NCBI RefSeq assembly: GCF_003236175.1
Contig: NZ_QKTW01000009.1
Span: 1-64,000, forward strand
Reading direction: 5' to 3'
DNA length: 64,000 nt
From: Taibaiella soli
Lineage (GTDB): Bacteria > Bacteroidota > Bacteroidia > Chitinophagales > Chitinophagaceae
Shown here: positions 40,113-49,609 of the stretch, in pieces
Layout of the letters: each line of letters starts with the position of its first letter
Position numbering within the stretch: position 1 is the first letter of the stretch
Position numbers and translations under genes: made by a program
Notes under the pieces: model-generated
Told to the model about the DNA's origin: nothing
Databases searched by the model: none
What the model saw: the letters and a program-made list of their open reading frames with translations, nothing else

Positions 40113-40642
40113 TCTTTGAGGTTATTGAGATAATCAACAAACATTGGGAATGCGAGGTGGAACCAGGCGGTAAAGTCGTCCGGGCGTTTCGCCATCCAGC
40201 CTTTTATTTCGGGAATTGATGTGTACCGGAATGCCATGACTTCATCTGGATTGATGATCGGTGTATCTGAATAATGACCGAGATAAATATGGTCGTACTC
40301 ATTTTCGATCAAACCATTGCCCACATCAGATTTGTAACGCAGTTTAAAAATTGGTTCCAGGGCGGCATCAAATCCCATTTCTTCCGTCATTCTGCGATGT
40401 GCTCCGGCAAGTGTGCTTTCATGTGGGAAAGGGTGCGAACAACATGTATTCGTCCAAAGACCACCGGAATGGTATTTATGTAGCGCACGTTGCTGCAGGA
40501 GCAACTCATGCCGGTCATTCAGGATAAAAACAGAAAACGCACGATGCAGCACGCCTTCCTGGTGAGCAGCCATTTTTTCCATTGTCCCGAGCCATTCGTC
40601 GCGCTCGTTCACCACAGTTACCAGATTTTGTGCAAACGCCAT
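40109..40642 (-). CDS. idi: Isopentenyl-diphosphate delta-isomerase type 1
   Basis: Interconverts IPP and DMAPP in the cytoplasm. 177 residues of the Nudix-type IDI-1 family. The catalytic cysteine lies in WTNTCCSHP (C67/C68). The Nudix helix includes RRMTEEMGF, and the active-site Glu is in GLIENEYDHIY (near 113-115). Length equals the E. coli enzyme. Together with dxr it shows an MEP pathway, in which IDI is useful but not essential because the pathway makes both products. Monocistronic as far as seen. Confidence 0.94.
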   Translation of the reverse strand: MAFAQNLVTVVNERDEWLGTMEKMAAHQEGVLHRAFSVFILNDRHELLLQQRALHKYHSGGLWTNTCCSHPFPHESTLAGAHRRMTEEMGFDAALEPIFKLRYKSDVGNGLIENEYDHIYLGHYSDTPIINPDEVMAFRYTSIPEIKGWMAKRPDDFTAWFHLAFPMFVDYLNNLKD

Positions 40643-40709
40643 AGTTTCAGTTTAATAATCATTACCAGTCTTCTGCGTGCAAATTACCGAAAACTGAGCC
40701 GATATTTTC

Positions 40710-42083
40710 TCAGGCTGATTTAGAAAGTCTCCGTAAAAACTGATGCAATAAGCTGGCCGAAATAAAGAAACCCGCGAGATAAGCGAACGATGAAAGCAAA
40801 TCGCCCCGCAGTATAAAGAACGACATGATCATGGCAACAGGATAAAAAATAACGCCGAAATGCAGCGCTGGAGATGATTTCATGCGTGCGTACCAACGAT
40901 CGTAAACACAACCGGCAATGGCAAAGCCCATAATAAAGAGAACTGCGCCGATGGCTCCGAAATTGATCAGCCCTTCTGCATAATAAGCACTCGTGTAATT
41001 ATGGAAGTTTTCCAGCGATGGCTCATATATCAATGCGCCACTGCCAATAGATTTTCCGGGCCAGATGCTGCGTGGCACAAAAAACAGAATTACCGTAAGT
41101 AACTGTCTGCCCCAGGTAATGTCATGATTTGCGATATACTGATATGTTTTGCAGACAGAAGTATAAGCGTCGAAATCGCCTTTTACAAGAGCGCTTGCGT
41201 AAATTGACTGCAAATTTTTGGTGTGCGTGGTTAATTCTTCACCGGCATATCTTGTGAGACTGAGCGCTGGAAAAACGATCAGCAGTCCGACGGTCAGCAG
41301 GATGGCAAACACATTTTTTTTCTCCAGCCATTTTAAATGAAACGCAAGTAGTAGGCTGAGGTAAAGGCAGGCCGCATAATATCGCGCGAGCGATAAAGGG
41401 AAATTGACAAAGACGCAGCAAAACAAAACGGTGAGCAACCAGGGCAGAGCAATCTGTTTTTTCCGAAACAGCCAGATAGATAACAGCGAGAAATACATTG
41501 TTACACCACGAAGTCCTTTGTCGAGCAATAATGCAAGTGTGGGATGTATATTCTGGTAAAGCGAAAGTTCGGCGTCCTGACGATGCCAGATATTGCTAAA
41601 CCCATAAGTGAAGATAATGCCGGAGCAACAAATCAGAAATACACAAAACCCCACCAGAAAAGCTTTAGGCGTAATCTGGGCACCATTGACCGGAGGCGAA
41701 GCTTTTAATTTTAATGGTCTTTTTGATAAGGATGTTCGTATTGCACTATATGCTGCAAGGCAGACTAGCAATAGCAGGTTCGTTTTTATAAAAATGGCAT
41801 CCGGGAAAAATTCATCCCAGGCCATATTGTGCTGCGTGTACTGGAAAAGTGGCACGACGCCCATGAAGACAAGATTAAATATCCAGAACATTTTATTAAA
41901 CGAATAGGGGGTAGTATCGCGGAACGTTTCAAAAGCGGCGTAGAAAATAATGACCAGAAAACTGCCGGAAATAACGAAATTATTACTTCCGGAATTTGAC
42001 CGGACAAGCAGCAAGGCCGCACACAACAATGTGATCAATCCGGCAAAAAACAAAGGTTTTCTATTTTCGGGAAACGGCGCCAA
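40710..42083 (-). CDS. O-antigen polymerase-like (Wzy-type) membrane protein
   Basis: 457 residues with about 11-12 membrane helices and a large loop (about 285-345) containing SVCKTYQYIANHDITWGRQLL and FFVPRSIWPGKSIGSG. The RSIWPGKP-like motif is characteristic of oligosaccharide repeat unit polymerases (Wzy/O-antigen polymerase family). These join lipid-linked repeat units on the periplasmic face. No flippase or glycosyltransferase cluster adjoins it, so the polysaccharide is unknown. Confidence 0.72.
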   Translation of the reverse strand: MAPFPENRKPLFFAGLITLLCAALLLVRSNSGSNNFVISGSFLVIIFYAAFETFRDTTPYSFNKMFWIFNLVFMGVVPLFQYTQHNMAWDEFFPDAIFIKTNLLLLVCLAAYSAIRTSLSKRPLKLKASPPVNGAQITPKAFLVGFCVFLICCSGIIFTYGFSNIWHRQDAELSLYQNIHPTLALLLDKGLRGVTMYFSLLSIWLFRKKQIALPWLLTVLFCCVFVNFPLSLARYYAACLYLSLLLAFHLKWLEKKNVFAILLTVGLLIVFPALSLTRYAGEELTTHTKNLQSIYASALVKGDFDAYTSVCKTYQYIANHDITWGRQLLTVILFFVPRSIWPGKSIGSGALIYEPSLENFHNYTSAYYAEGLINFGAIGAVLFIMGFAIAGCVYDRWYARMKSSPALHFGVIFYPVAMIMSFFILRGDLLSSFAYLAGFFISASLLHQFLRRLSKSA

Positions 42084-42170
42084 AATGTTGTGAATGGTTG
42101 GATTGTGTGTAAATATAAACGCTTTTCTCTAAGCGATCTTTCTCTATAGGCTTATTGGTGTTTCTTCGTG

Positions 42171-42199
42171 TTGGGGAAATAGGCGATTCCTTAACTTTA
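42171..42199 (+). promoter_or_regulatory. TTG-N18-TAACTTTA promoter
   Basis: A near-consensus -7 at 42192-42199 and TTG at 42171-42173, ending 21 bases before the VWA gene start. Confidence 0.45.
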
Positions 42200-42220
42200 T
42201 AATCGTAAAAAAGAAGAGCA

Positions 42221-43318
42221 ATGCGTGGGTTCGTATTTTCAGAATATCGTGCGGATGAAAACAATAAATCTCCATTTGAAAGGTTGCTGAACCTTTTTAT
42301 GGAGCTGCTGCAGTATACCAGCGGTGACGCTACAGAAGCCCTTGACTGGCTTACACAGCTGGACCGCGAACATAAATTCACTGACAAAGATTATGGCATC
42401 GGTGATTTTATTGAAGACCTGAAAGCAAACGGGTATCTGACGGAAGAAAATCAAACCGGTGCATATAAGATCACCGCAAAATCAGAGCAAACAATCCGTA
42501 AACGTTCGCTGGAAGAAATCTTTGGCAAGCTAAAAAAAGCACGTCAGGGAAATCATCAGGTGTATCAAAGTGGACAGGGCGATGAATTAAATCCGGAAAT
42601 CAGACCTTATGAATTTGGTGATACGCTGGAGTCGATCGATTATACCGGGACGTTGAAAAATGCTTTTATCAATCACGGCGTACAGAGTTTTTCACTGAAG
42701 GAAGATGATCTTGAAATTCATGAAAAAGATTTCAAATCGCAGACTTCTACCGTGTTGATGATTGATATCTCGCATTCGATGATTCTTTATGGCGAAGACC
42801 GTATCACACCGGCTAAAAAAGTAGCCATGGCATTGAGCGAACTCATCACAACGCGCTATCCGAAAGACACACTCGATATTGTTGTATTCGGGAATGATGC
42901 CTGGCAGATTGAAATGAAAGATTTGCCCTATTTGCAGGTCGGGCCGTACCATACCAATACGGTAGCAGGCTTAGAATTGGCGATGGATATTTTACGCCGC
43001 AGGAAAAATCCCAATAAACAAGTATTTCTGATTACAGATGGCAAACCTACTTGTCTCAAAATTGGAAAGAAGTACTACAAAAACAGTTTTGGTATCGATA
43101 GTAAAATTCTGAATCGTACGTTGAACCTGGCAGGTCAGTTGAAAAAGCTGAAAATACCGGTGATTACCTTCATGATTGCCCGTGATCCGTACTTGCAGGC
43201 TTTTGTACGCAATTTTACGGAAGTCAATAACGGAAAGGCATTTTATTCCAGCCTCGATGGCTTAGGCAGTTTTGTATTTGAAGACTACGAGCGCAACAAG
43301 CGGAAAACAATGCGATAG
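42221..43318 (+). CDS. VWA-domain protein
   Basis: 365 residues. The N-terminal ~110 residues form a charged helical region. The von Willebrand A domain (about 172-350) has the MIDAS metal site DISHS (182-186), a Thr in HTNTVAGLEL and an Asp in LITDGKPT. There is no signal peptide. Such cytoplasmic VWA proteins often work with MoxR-type AAA+ ATPases, but none is adjacent here. It is followed by a strong bidirectional terminator. Role unknown. Confidence 0.85.
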   Translation: MRGFVFSEYRADENNKSPFERLLNLFMELLQYTSGDATEALDWLTQLDREHKFTDKDYGIGDFIEDLKANGYLTEENQTGAYKITAKSEQTIRKRSLEEIFGKLKKARQGNHQVYQSGQGDELNPEIRPYEFGDTLESIDYTGTLKNAFINHGVQSFSLKEDDLEIHEKDFKSQTSTVLMIDISHSMILYGEDRITPAKKVAMALSELITTRYPKDTLDIVVFGNDAWQIEMKDLPYLQVGPYHTNTVAGLELAMDILRRRKNPNKQVFLITDGKPTCLKIGKKYYKNSFGIDSKILNRTLNLAGQLKKLKIPVITFMIARDPYLQAFVRNFTEVNNGKAFYSSLDGLGSFVFEDYERNKRKTMR

Positions 43319-43337
43319 TAAATCGATTGAACTATTA

Positions 43338-43378
43338 AAAACGAGAGCGGCTGCATCATAGGCAGCCGCTCTCGTTTT
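43338..43378. terminator. Bidirectional terminator
   Basis: A 17-bp perfect stem (43338-43354 with 43362-43378) with a 7-base loop and A/T flanks. It lies between the converging VWA and glycosyltransferase genes. Confidence 0.88.
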
Positions 43379-43382
43379 ATGG

Positions 43383-44873
43383 TTAACGCCTGAGCCTGTA
43401 TAAGTCATACAATTCATTTATGTGGAGGGAGTCTACATAAACACCCGGTTGCTTCAGGTAATTCCAGAACAAATCATCAGTCAGGTAACGACGGGTAAGC
43501 ATGTACGTTGCTTTAAACGAGTCGAGTATTTCTCTGTTTCGCTGCTCATTTTCCTGCCAGGCCAGGTTCATTGCTTTTTTGCCTGTGTAGAGCGTCAGCA
43601 ATCTTGGCTTCACAAAAACGACGATATCAGAATCCGAAACATGTGTTTTTACATAACTAAAGGCAACTGAATCGGCGGTTTCCGGCGCCCATTCAGGTTT
43701 CAGATGTGAGGCACGCTCGTAATCATCATATCCCAGCCCCAGAAAAATAAGTGTACATCCGACTGCAATCTTCCAGGGGGATACTTTGACGAGTTGCGGC
43801 AAAACCATCTTTAAACCATCTTTTACAAAAAGAAGGAATATCGGCACGGCAGGCAGCAAATAACGAAGTCCCTGATAAACCGGCGTGATGATAATCATTC
43901 CGCACATCAGCAAGAAAAATACATTGTCGGTACGCAGTCCTTTTTTTAGCGAAAGAATCAATCCGATGAGGCCAAAAGCGATTGACGACATGGTAATGAT
44001 GGTAATCGGGAATTTGAAAAACGGATCGTAGGGATCGTGGGATAAAACGCTGGAAAGCATGTCCAGCAGATTATTGACATTTCGGCCGATCAGTTCCCAA
44101 AGATTGCTGATGTGTGTAACGTAAATCTGTTTGTAGAACTGAAGCGTTCCATTTGGTGCATGGAAAACGACTGTGTTGAAGAATATAAACAAAACAGCCA
44201 TTCCGACGCACAACAAAAATGAAGGGCGTTTTAAAGCGGCAAAGCCCGGCGACTTTTTGTTTTTAATCCAGTCGCGCAAAAATTCATAGCCAAAAACGAT
44301 TCCTTCCGCGGCAACCAGCAGTATTGTCTGAGAGCGAATGAGCGTGGCAAACACGCCGAGTAATATCAGTAATAATAGTCTTTTTCCGGAAAGATTTTTG
44401 CTACCGCGGAATGCTAAATATAATGTGACAAACAATGCGCAGGGAATGTCGGAGAGCGCATGCTTTTTCATGTCAATGATGAAAGATGTGTAGCATAAAA
44501 TGATCGCCAGACACATCGCTGATATTTTTTCGCTATAGTGGCGGTAGTAGTAATAAGCAGCGAAAAGCAACACTGAAATAAACAGTGCATTCATATAAAA
44601 AAGCGGCTGCGGAGCAATGCCAAAGAAGCCGACAACAGGCGCTATCAGCATTGGATAGCCAGGTGGATATTGTGGGGGCGCATAATCCGTGTTGGCTGAG
44701 TTAAAAATGAAGCCCGATGCGTAATACGGTTTGCCGGAGGCAATATTCTGTGCTTCTTTTACATATTGCGTCCAGTCGTCACCGAATGAAAACGTATGCT
44801 GAATATTTAAAAAGAACAGCGGAATGCAAAAGATGCAAAGGATGACAACCGGGAACCATTTTTTTTGTAGCAA
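43383..44873 (-). CDS. GT-C glycosyltransferase, family 39-like
   Basis: 496 residues with about 11 membrane segments. The first periplasmic loop has the acidic motif FGDDWTQY (30-37), then a Tyr/Pro-rich PPQYPPGYP, as in PMT/ArnT-type transferases that use polyprenyl-phosphate sugars. A C-terminal soluble part (about 385-496) is probably periplasmic. Acceptor and sugar are unknown. A full promoter lies directly upstream, and the stop abuts the terminator. Confidence 0.78.
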   Translation of the reverse strand: MLQKKWFPVVILCIFCIPLFFLNIQHTFSFGDDWTQYVKEAQNIASGKPYYASGFIFNSANTDYAPPQYPPGYPMLIAPVVGFFGIAPQPLFYMNALFISVLLFAAYYYYRHYSEKISAMCLAIILCYTSFIIDMKKHALSDIPCALFVTLYLAFRGSKNLSGKRLLLLILLGVFATLIRSQTILLVAAEGIVFGYEFLRDWIKNKKSPGFAALKRPSFLLCVGMAVLFIFFNTVVFHAPNGTLQFYKQIYVTHISNLWELIGRNVNNLLDMLSSVLSHDPYDPFFKFPITIITMSSIAFGLIGLILSLKKGLRTDNVFFLLMCGMIIITPVYQGLRYLLPAVPIFLLFVKDGLKMVLPQLVKVSPWKIAVGCTLIFLGLGYDDYERASHLKPEWAPETADSVAFSYVKTHVSDSDIVVFVKPRLLTLYTGKKAMNLAWQENEQRNREILDSFKATYMLTRRYLTDDLFWNYLKQPGVYVDSLHINELYDLYRLRR

Positions 44874-44896
44874 GGGTGTAGACGAATTAGGCAGGG

Positions 44897-44927
44897 CAAA
44901 TATAGAGAAAAGGCCTCTGCGGCCAAA
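44897..44927 (-). promoter_or_regulatory. TTTG-N19-TATATTTG promoter
   Basis: On the minus strand, -33 TTTG (44924-44927) and -7 TATATTTG (44897-44904) are 19 bases apart, an exact consensus. It drives the GT39-like gene at 44873. Confidence 0.68.
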
Positions 44928-45072
44928 TACGAGCGAAAAAACGCGCTCATTTATTTTGATTGTGATGGTTCGGGGAATCTTGTGTTTGAGAATAGGAGTG
45001 CGACAGACGACAACCAGGAATGCGTTTTGACTTGTAAGGTCAGGAGCGTACTTTAGCGCGCCAAATCACTCT

Positions 45073-46998
45073 ATGCTCCGGATCAAGTACCTATCTATTC
45101 TTCTTCTGTCTCTTCTTTGCACTTCAGCCCAGGCCACACATTACATTGGCGGAGAGATGTTTTATACCTATCTTGGAAACAACCAATACAGGGTTACAGC
45201 AAGGATTTTTCAGGATTGTTTGCATGGAGGTTCAGTTTCAATTGAGAATGATGCGCAGTTTAGTATAGGGATTTTTCGTGGCAATGGAAATGCAATTTGG
45301 TCCAATGATTCGTTGGTCGCGAAGTTTACCAATCCAATTGTCCGGGAATTGAAAAGTAAATGCATAAATGATACCGCAGCGTTTTGCGCTCAGTACCTCG
45401 AGTTGCAGAAAGTATTTGTGTTACCTAAGGATGGGATGCCTTATATATTTGTCAATCAACATTGCTGTATGCCTGGAGATATCAATAATATCCATGATCC
45501 AGGGAATAGTGGGTTAATGCTTAGTTGTACGATACCAGCATCTGATACCAATAGCTGTGCTATTTTCAATCATGCGCCGGTTATGAGATTCTGTACAAAT
45601 AAGCAGTTTAATCTTGATTTTTCGGCGACAGACGCCGATGGTGACTCCCTCGTTTACAGGTTTGTAAATGATTACGGTAGCGGCACAACTCTTGAAGATT
45701 CACCACCACAATTTCCTGGCTCAACTAAACTGCTCCAATATGCTAGTTCATATTCTGCATTTGGCCCCCTGGGCAACAAAGGACTAACAAAGCTTAATAG
45801 CGCTACTGGCCATCTTACAGGTATCTGTTACAAAGAAGGCGAGTACTTTATTGCAGTCGCCTGTGATGAATACAGGAAAGGTAAACTCATAAATACCGTA
45901 GTGCGGTCACTGGTTTATTCTTTCGGCGACTATGAACGGGAAGTAACAGCGATGGTCCCGATAACGCCGTCGGTATATAATTTCGCCGCTGAGGACAGTG
46001 TTTTTATTTCGCAATGCAACGGAAATAGAACAGTTCATTTTGAGAATACAAGTATTGGCGCCAAGAGTTATAAATGGTATTTCGGCGATTTCAACAATGT
46101 CTATGCCAGTTCTGCAGATTCAGCGCCTGTTTATACTTATTCCGCAAGTGGCAAATATCTTGTCACGCTTGTGGCTTTCGGGGCCAATTGCTCAGATACT
46201 ATTAAAGGATATGTACTCCTTAGCGATGACAGCATTCATAATGATTTCTCTATTTCAGGCGGACCTTGTATGATGGAGGAATTTCAGTTTTCAGATAATA
46301 CGAATGCCTATGGGAATGCTGTTGTACAATATGGCTGGTCAATAGGTGGACAGCAGTTCAATGGAGCGGATGTACAAGCTGTCATTAACTATCCTGGCGT
46401 GCAAAAAATAATCCATGTGGTGACAACCGCGCATGGCTGTATTTCTGTGCTGACTAAAAATCTGGATGTATTAGAAGGGCATATTAATGCAGGCAACGAT
46501 ACTACCGTATTGACAGCAAGCTTATTGGTATTGAATGCGACAGGCGGGGCCAATTATTTATGGACGGCAATGCCATCTGCGCTCAACCCTGTTACGAATC
46601 CGACAGCGGCTAATGCAACGATACTTTGCACGAATTCCGGACGGAATATGCAGTACGTATTGACCGGGACAGATACCAACGGATGTAGTGCTGCGGATAC
46701 GCTTGTTGTCAATGTTTGTGATCATAAGTACGTGTATCTGCCAAACGCGTTTACGCCAAACGGAGATGGGCTCAATGATGTGCTGAAGCCGTTTCTATTG
46801 GGGTATACCTTAGACGAAATGCGCATTTTCAATCATAGCGGGCAGCAGGTTTTTTATACGACAGATGAGCATAACGGCTGGGATGGACAATTTGCAGGAA
46901 AGCCGGCACCAGCAGAAGGTTATTTCTGGATGATAAATGCCCATGATAAAGCCGGCGAAAAGCAAACGTTCAAGGGTAATGTTGCGATCATTCGCTAA
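45073..46998 (+). CDS. PKD-containing surface protein with T9SS type B sorting domain
   Basis: 641 residues with a signal peptide (cleavage near AQA, 21). An N-terminal module (ATHYIGGEMFYTYLGNNQYR) recurs in many Bacteroidota gliding-associated proteins. A PKD-like domain sits in the middle (about 320-385: SIGAKSYKWYFGDFNN). The CHU-type C-terminal domain (about 555-641) begins PNAFTPNGDGLNDVL and ends GNVAIIR. Predicted to be secreted by Sec then T9SS. Codon use is much less biased than in the 27-36 kb operon, with many GGA, AGG and ATA codons, so expression is likely low or the gene evolves fast. Ligand unknown. Confidence 0.85.
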   Translation: MLRIKYLSILLLSLLCTSAQATHYIGGEMFYTYLGNNQYRVTARIFQDCLHGGSVSIENDAQFSIGIFRGNGNAIWSNDSLVAKFTNPIVRELKSKCINDTAAFCAQYLELQKVFVLPKDGMPYIFVNQHCCMPGDINNIHDPGNSGLMLSCTIPASDTNSCAIFNHAPVMRFCTNKQFNLDFSATDADGDSLVYRFVNDYGSGTTLEDSPPQFPGSTKLLQYASSYSAFGPLGNKGLTKLNSATGHLTGICYKEGEYFIAVACDEYRKGKLINTVVRSLVYSFGDYEREVTAMVPITPSVYNFAAEDSVFISQCNGNRTVHFENTSIGAKSYKWYFGDFNNVYASSADSAPVYTYSASGKYLVTLVAFGANCSDTIKGYVLLSDDSIHNDFSISGGPCMMEEFQFSDNTNAYGNAVVQYGWSIGGQQFNGADVQAVINYPGVQKIIHVVTTAHGCISVLTKNLDVLEGHINAGNDTTVLTASLLVLNATGGANYLWTAMPSALNPVTNPTAANATILCTNSGRNMQYVLTGTDTNGCSAADTLVVNVCDHKYVYLPNAFTPNGDGLNDVLKPFLLGYTLDEMRIFNHSGQQVFYTTDEHNGWDGQFAGKPAPAEGYFWMINAHDKAGEKQTFKGNVAIIR

Positions 46999-47010
46999 GT
47001 AATAAACAAT

Positions 47011-47047
47011 AAAAAATCCTCCTCACGATACATGAGGAGGATTTTTT
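47011..47047. terminator. Bidirectional terminator
   Basis: A 15-bp perfect stem AAAAAATCCTCCTCA with a 7-base loop, between the surface-protein gene and converging pyrH. Confidence 0.88.
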
Positions 47048-47061
47048 TATTGCAAGTCTGT

Positions 47062-47793
47062 TTAAGCTTCTACTGCAACCGGATTCTGAACCAATGTGCC
47101 CACCATTTTACCGGTAACGACATCCAGCAGATTGCCAGTTTTGTTCATGTCAAAAACGATGATTGGAAGGTCATTTTCCTGACACAGTGTAAATGCGGTC
47201 ATATCCATTACTTTCAATCCTTTTCCGATTACATCGCTGAAACTGAGGTTATCGAATTTAGTAGCGGTCGGATCTTTTTCCGGATCCGCAGTATAAATAC
47301 CATCTACTCGGGTTCCTTTCAGAATCACATCAGCGTTAATTTCAATAGCGCGGAGTGAACCGGCAGTGTCGGTGGTGAAATAAGGATTACCAGTACCAGC
47401 ACCAAAAATCACAACGCGGCCTTTTTCCAGGTGACGGATTGCTTTACGGCGGATATAAGGTTCTGCAACCTGTTCCATTTTAATAGCACTTTGCAGGCGT
47501 GTATTTACGCCAGCTTTTTCAAGTGCGGCCTGCAATGCCATACCGTTGATCATGGTGGCCAGCATGCCCATGTAATCGCCCTGTGCACGTTCAATACCGG
47601 TTTCTGCTTCATTCATGCCACGGTAGATATTACCCCCGCCGATGACAATTGCTACTTGTACACCGAGGTCCGTAATTGTTTTGATATCTAGTGCATATTG
47701 TTCCAGCATCGCCGGAGCAATACCGAAAGAACGGTCGCCCATCAGAGATTCACCGGAAAGTTTAAGCAGAATACGATTGTATTTTGGAAGCAT
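47062..47793 (-). CDS. pyrH: UMP kinase
   Basis: Phosphorylates UMP to UDP with ATP in pyrimidine synthesis. It is a hexameric cytoplasmic enzyme of the amino-acid kinase fold. 243 residues from the Met at 47793 ([19 protein letters not shown]); the frame extends 12 codons upstream without conservation. [11 protein letters not shown] (near 50), the [11 protein letters not shown] helix, [15 protein letters not shown] (near 133) and [11 protein letters not shown] are diagnostic. The usual downstream frr is absent here; the gene stands alone. Confidence 0.94.
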   Translation of the reverse strand: MLPKYNRILLKLSGESLMGDRSFGIAPAMLEQYALDIKTITDLGVQVAIVIGGGNIYRGMNEAETGIERAQGDYMGMLATMINGMALQAALEKAGVNTRLQSAIKMEQVAEPYIRRKAIRHLEKGRVVIFGAGTGNPYFTTDTAGSLRAIEINADVILKGTRVDGIYTADPEKDPTATKFDNLSFSDVIGKGLKVMDMTAFTLCQENDLPIIVFDMNKTGNLLDVVTGKMVGTLVQNPVAVEA

Positions 47794-47829
47794 ATACTGG
47801 ATTGATGTTTTTATTGATTGCAACTGCAA

Positions 47830-48185
47830 AGAAAACTAAAAAAATCCAGTCCCGGCCAATAGGAAATTGAATTGGTATTTCGTATAGATCGCCGTTTTTT
47901 TAACGGTTGTGTCCGGTCCGAAACACGTTTTTTCAGCGGTGGGAATAATTCGTTCCCGTAACCGGTTGTCGAGGAGACGTAATATGAAAACGAAGAGAAA
48001 TCTGATAAATCATCATTTTTAATTCAATCCGAGCTAACTTGCGACTTCCGTACGAAAGATGGAGCTTATAGTAGTTCTGAAACTTCTGCTGTAATTTCTT
48101 TTTTAGACGTTAGCCATAATTGCTGCAACCATGTATTATTCTCTTAAACTTATCAGGTCGTTTCACGCTATTTTAAAGGTGTATC
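47830..48185. other. Intergenic region
   Basis: 356 bases between divergent pyrH and the MBOAT gene, with no gene-like frame, no repeat and no clear hairpin. It must hold both promoters, but I see no consensus -7 box. Confidence 0.5.
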
Positions 48186-49607
48186 ATGGTTTTTAGCAGT
48201 ATCGTCTTTCTTTTTTATTTCATGCCTCTGTTCTTTCTCGTTTATTTTCTGGTAGACAGAAGATTGAAGAATTGGGTAATTCTTGCCGGAAGCATCGTTT
48301 TTTATGCCTGGGGGGCGCCTCAGTTTATTTTCGTTATTCTGGCTACCACTGTCGCCGATTTTTATATCGTCCGGATGATGGATGCATCACGCACCGATTG
48401 GCTTCGTAAATTATTACTGAGTCTGTCGCTGTCTATCAATCTGGGTTTGCTTTTCTATTTCAAATATTCCAATTTCTTCGTCCAGAACTTAAATCATGTT
48501 TTGCAGCAAATAGGGATGAAGCAAGTAGGGTGGACTAGTCTCGTTTTACCAATTGGGATTTCCTTCTATACTTTTGAAACGTTGACTTATGTGGTAGACG
48601 TATACCGCAAAGTGCACAAACCGCTGCGGAATTTTTGGGATTATCAGCTGTATATCATCCTTTTTCCAAAACTCATCGCCGGACCAATTATCAGGTTTCA
48701 TGATTTTGCCGACCAGATTTATGATCATACAGAGCATGAAAATGCAGAAAACCGTTTGCGCGGTTTGTACCGGTTTTTTATAGGTCTTGGTAAAAAAATA
48801 TTGATTGCAAATGTTATGGGCGCTGCTGCAGATACTGTGTTCAACATACCACACCAGGAATTGGGCACTGCAACCGCATGGTGGGGCGCACTTAGTTATA
48901 CTTTCCAGATTTATTTCGATTTTTCGGGCTATTCGGACATGGCTATTGGCCTGGGGTTAATGATGGGTTTTCGCATCCCTGAAAACTTCAACAATCCGTA
49001 TACGGCAACATCAATAACCGATTTCTGGCGCAGATGGCATATAACGCTCGGAAGCTGGATGCGCAACTATCTATACATTCCGCTGGGCGGCAACAGGGGT
49101 AGTAAATGGCGTACGTACATCAACCTTTGGATTGTATTTCTCGCATCTGGCTTGTGGCATGGTGCAGCGTGGGGTTATGTTGCGTGGGGCGCCTATCACG
49201 GCTTTTTCCTGGTAATGGAGCGTTTGTTTTTAGGTAAATGGCTGGCAAAACTGGGCAAGGCGTCTTTTATTTATTCCTTTTTTGTGGTGCTTATAGGCTG
49301 GGTATTTTTCAGGATTGAGCATATCAGACCATCACTGGCGTATCTGGGCCGCCTGTTTTCCTGGCATAAAAGCTCCGAAGCCTGGCTGCCAACTACCGAG
49401 TACTACACGATATTTGCTGTGGCCTGTCTGTTTTCTTTCTTTACCATTGCCAATTGGGGACAACGCATACAGCAACGTTTCTTTTACGCACCATATCCTG
49501 TAAGACGTCATTATTTGGTTGCAACACTGATGCTGGTTATTTGCCTGCTGTCGGCAAGTCGCATCGCCACTTCCAGCTTTAATCCCTTTATTTATTTCAG
49601 GTTCTAG
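48186..49607 (+). CDS. MBOAT family O-acyltransferase (AlgI-like)
   Basis: A 473-residue inner-membrane protein with about 11 helices. The conserved MBOAT segments are present: YFKYSNFF, PIGISFYTF, FPKLIAGPI, QIYFDFSGYSDMAIG and FWRRWHITLG (His285). The catalytic-type His is in GLWHGAAW (His325). AlgI-type proteins move acetyl groups across the membrane to a periplasmic transferase that O-acetylates a polysaccharide. The next gene, 2 bases downstream, encodes the expected AlgJ/AlgX-like partner. The polymer acetylated is not known, and no alginate genes are present. Confidence 0.9.
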   Translation: MVFSSIVFLFYFMPLFFLVYFLVDRRLKNWVILAGSIVFYAWGAPQFIFVILATTVADFYIVRMMDASRTDWLRKLLLSLSLSINLGLLFYFKYSNFFVQNLNHVLQQIGMKQVGWTSLVLPIGISFYTFETLTYVVDVYRKVHKPLRNFWDYQLYIILFPKLIAGPIIRFHDFADQIYDHTEHENAENRLRGLYRFFIGLGKKILIANVMGAAADTVFNIPHQELGTATAWWGALSYTFQIYFDFSGYSDMAIGLGLMMGFRIPENFNNPYTATSITDFWRRWHITLGSWMRNYLYIPLGGNRGSKWRTYINLWIVFLASGLWHGAAWGYVAWGAYHGFFLVMERLFLGKWLAKLGKASFIYSFFVVLIGWVFFRIEHIRPSLAYLGRLFSWHKSSEAWLPTTEYYTIFAVACLFSFFTIANWGQRIQQRFFYAPYPVRRHYLVATLMLVICLLSASRIATSSFNPFIYFRF

Positions 49608-49609
49608 CA

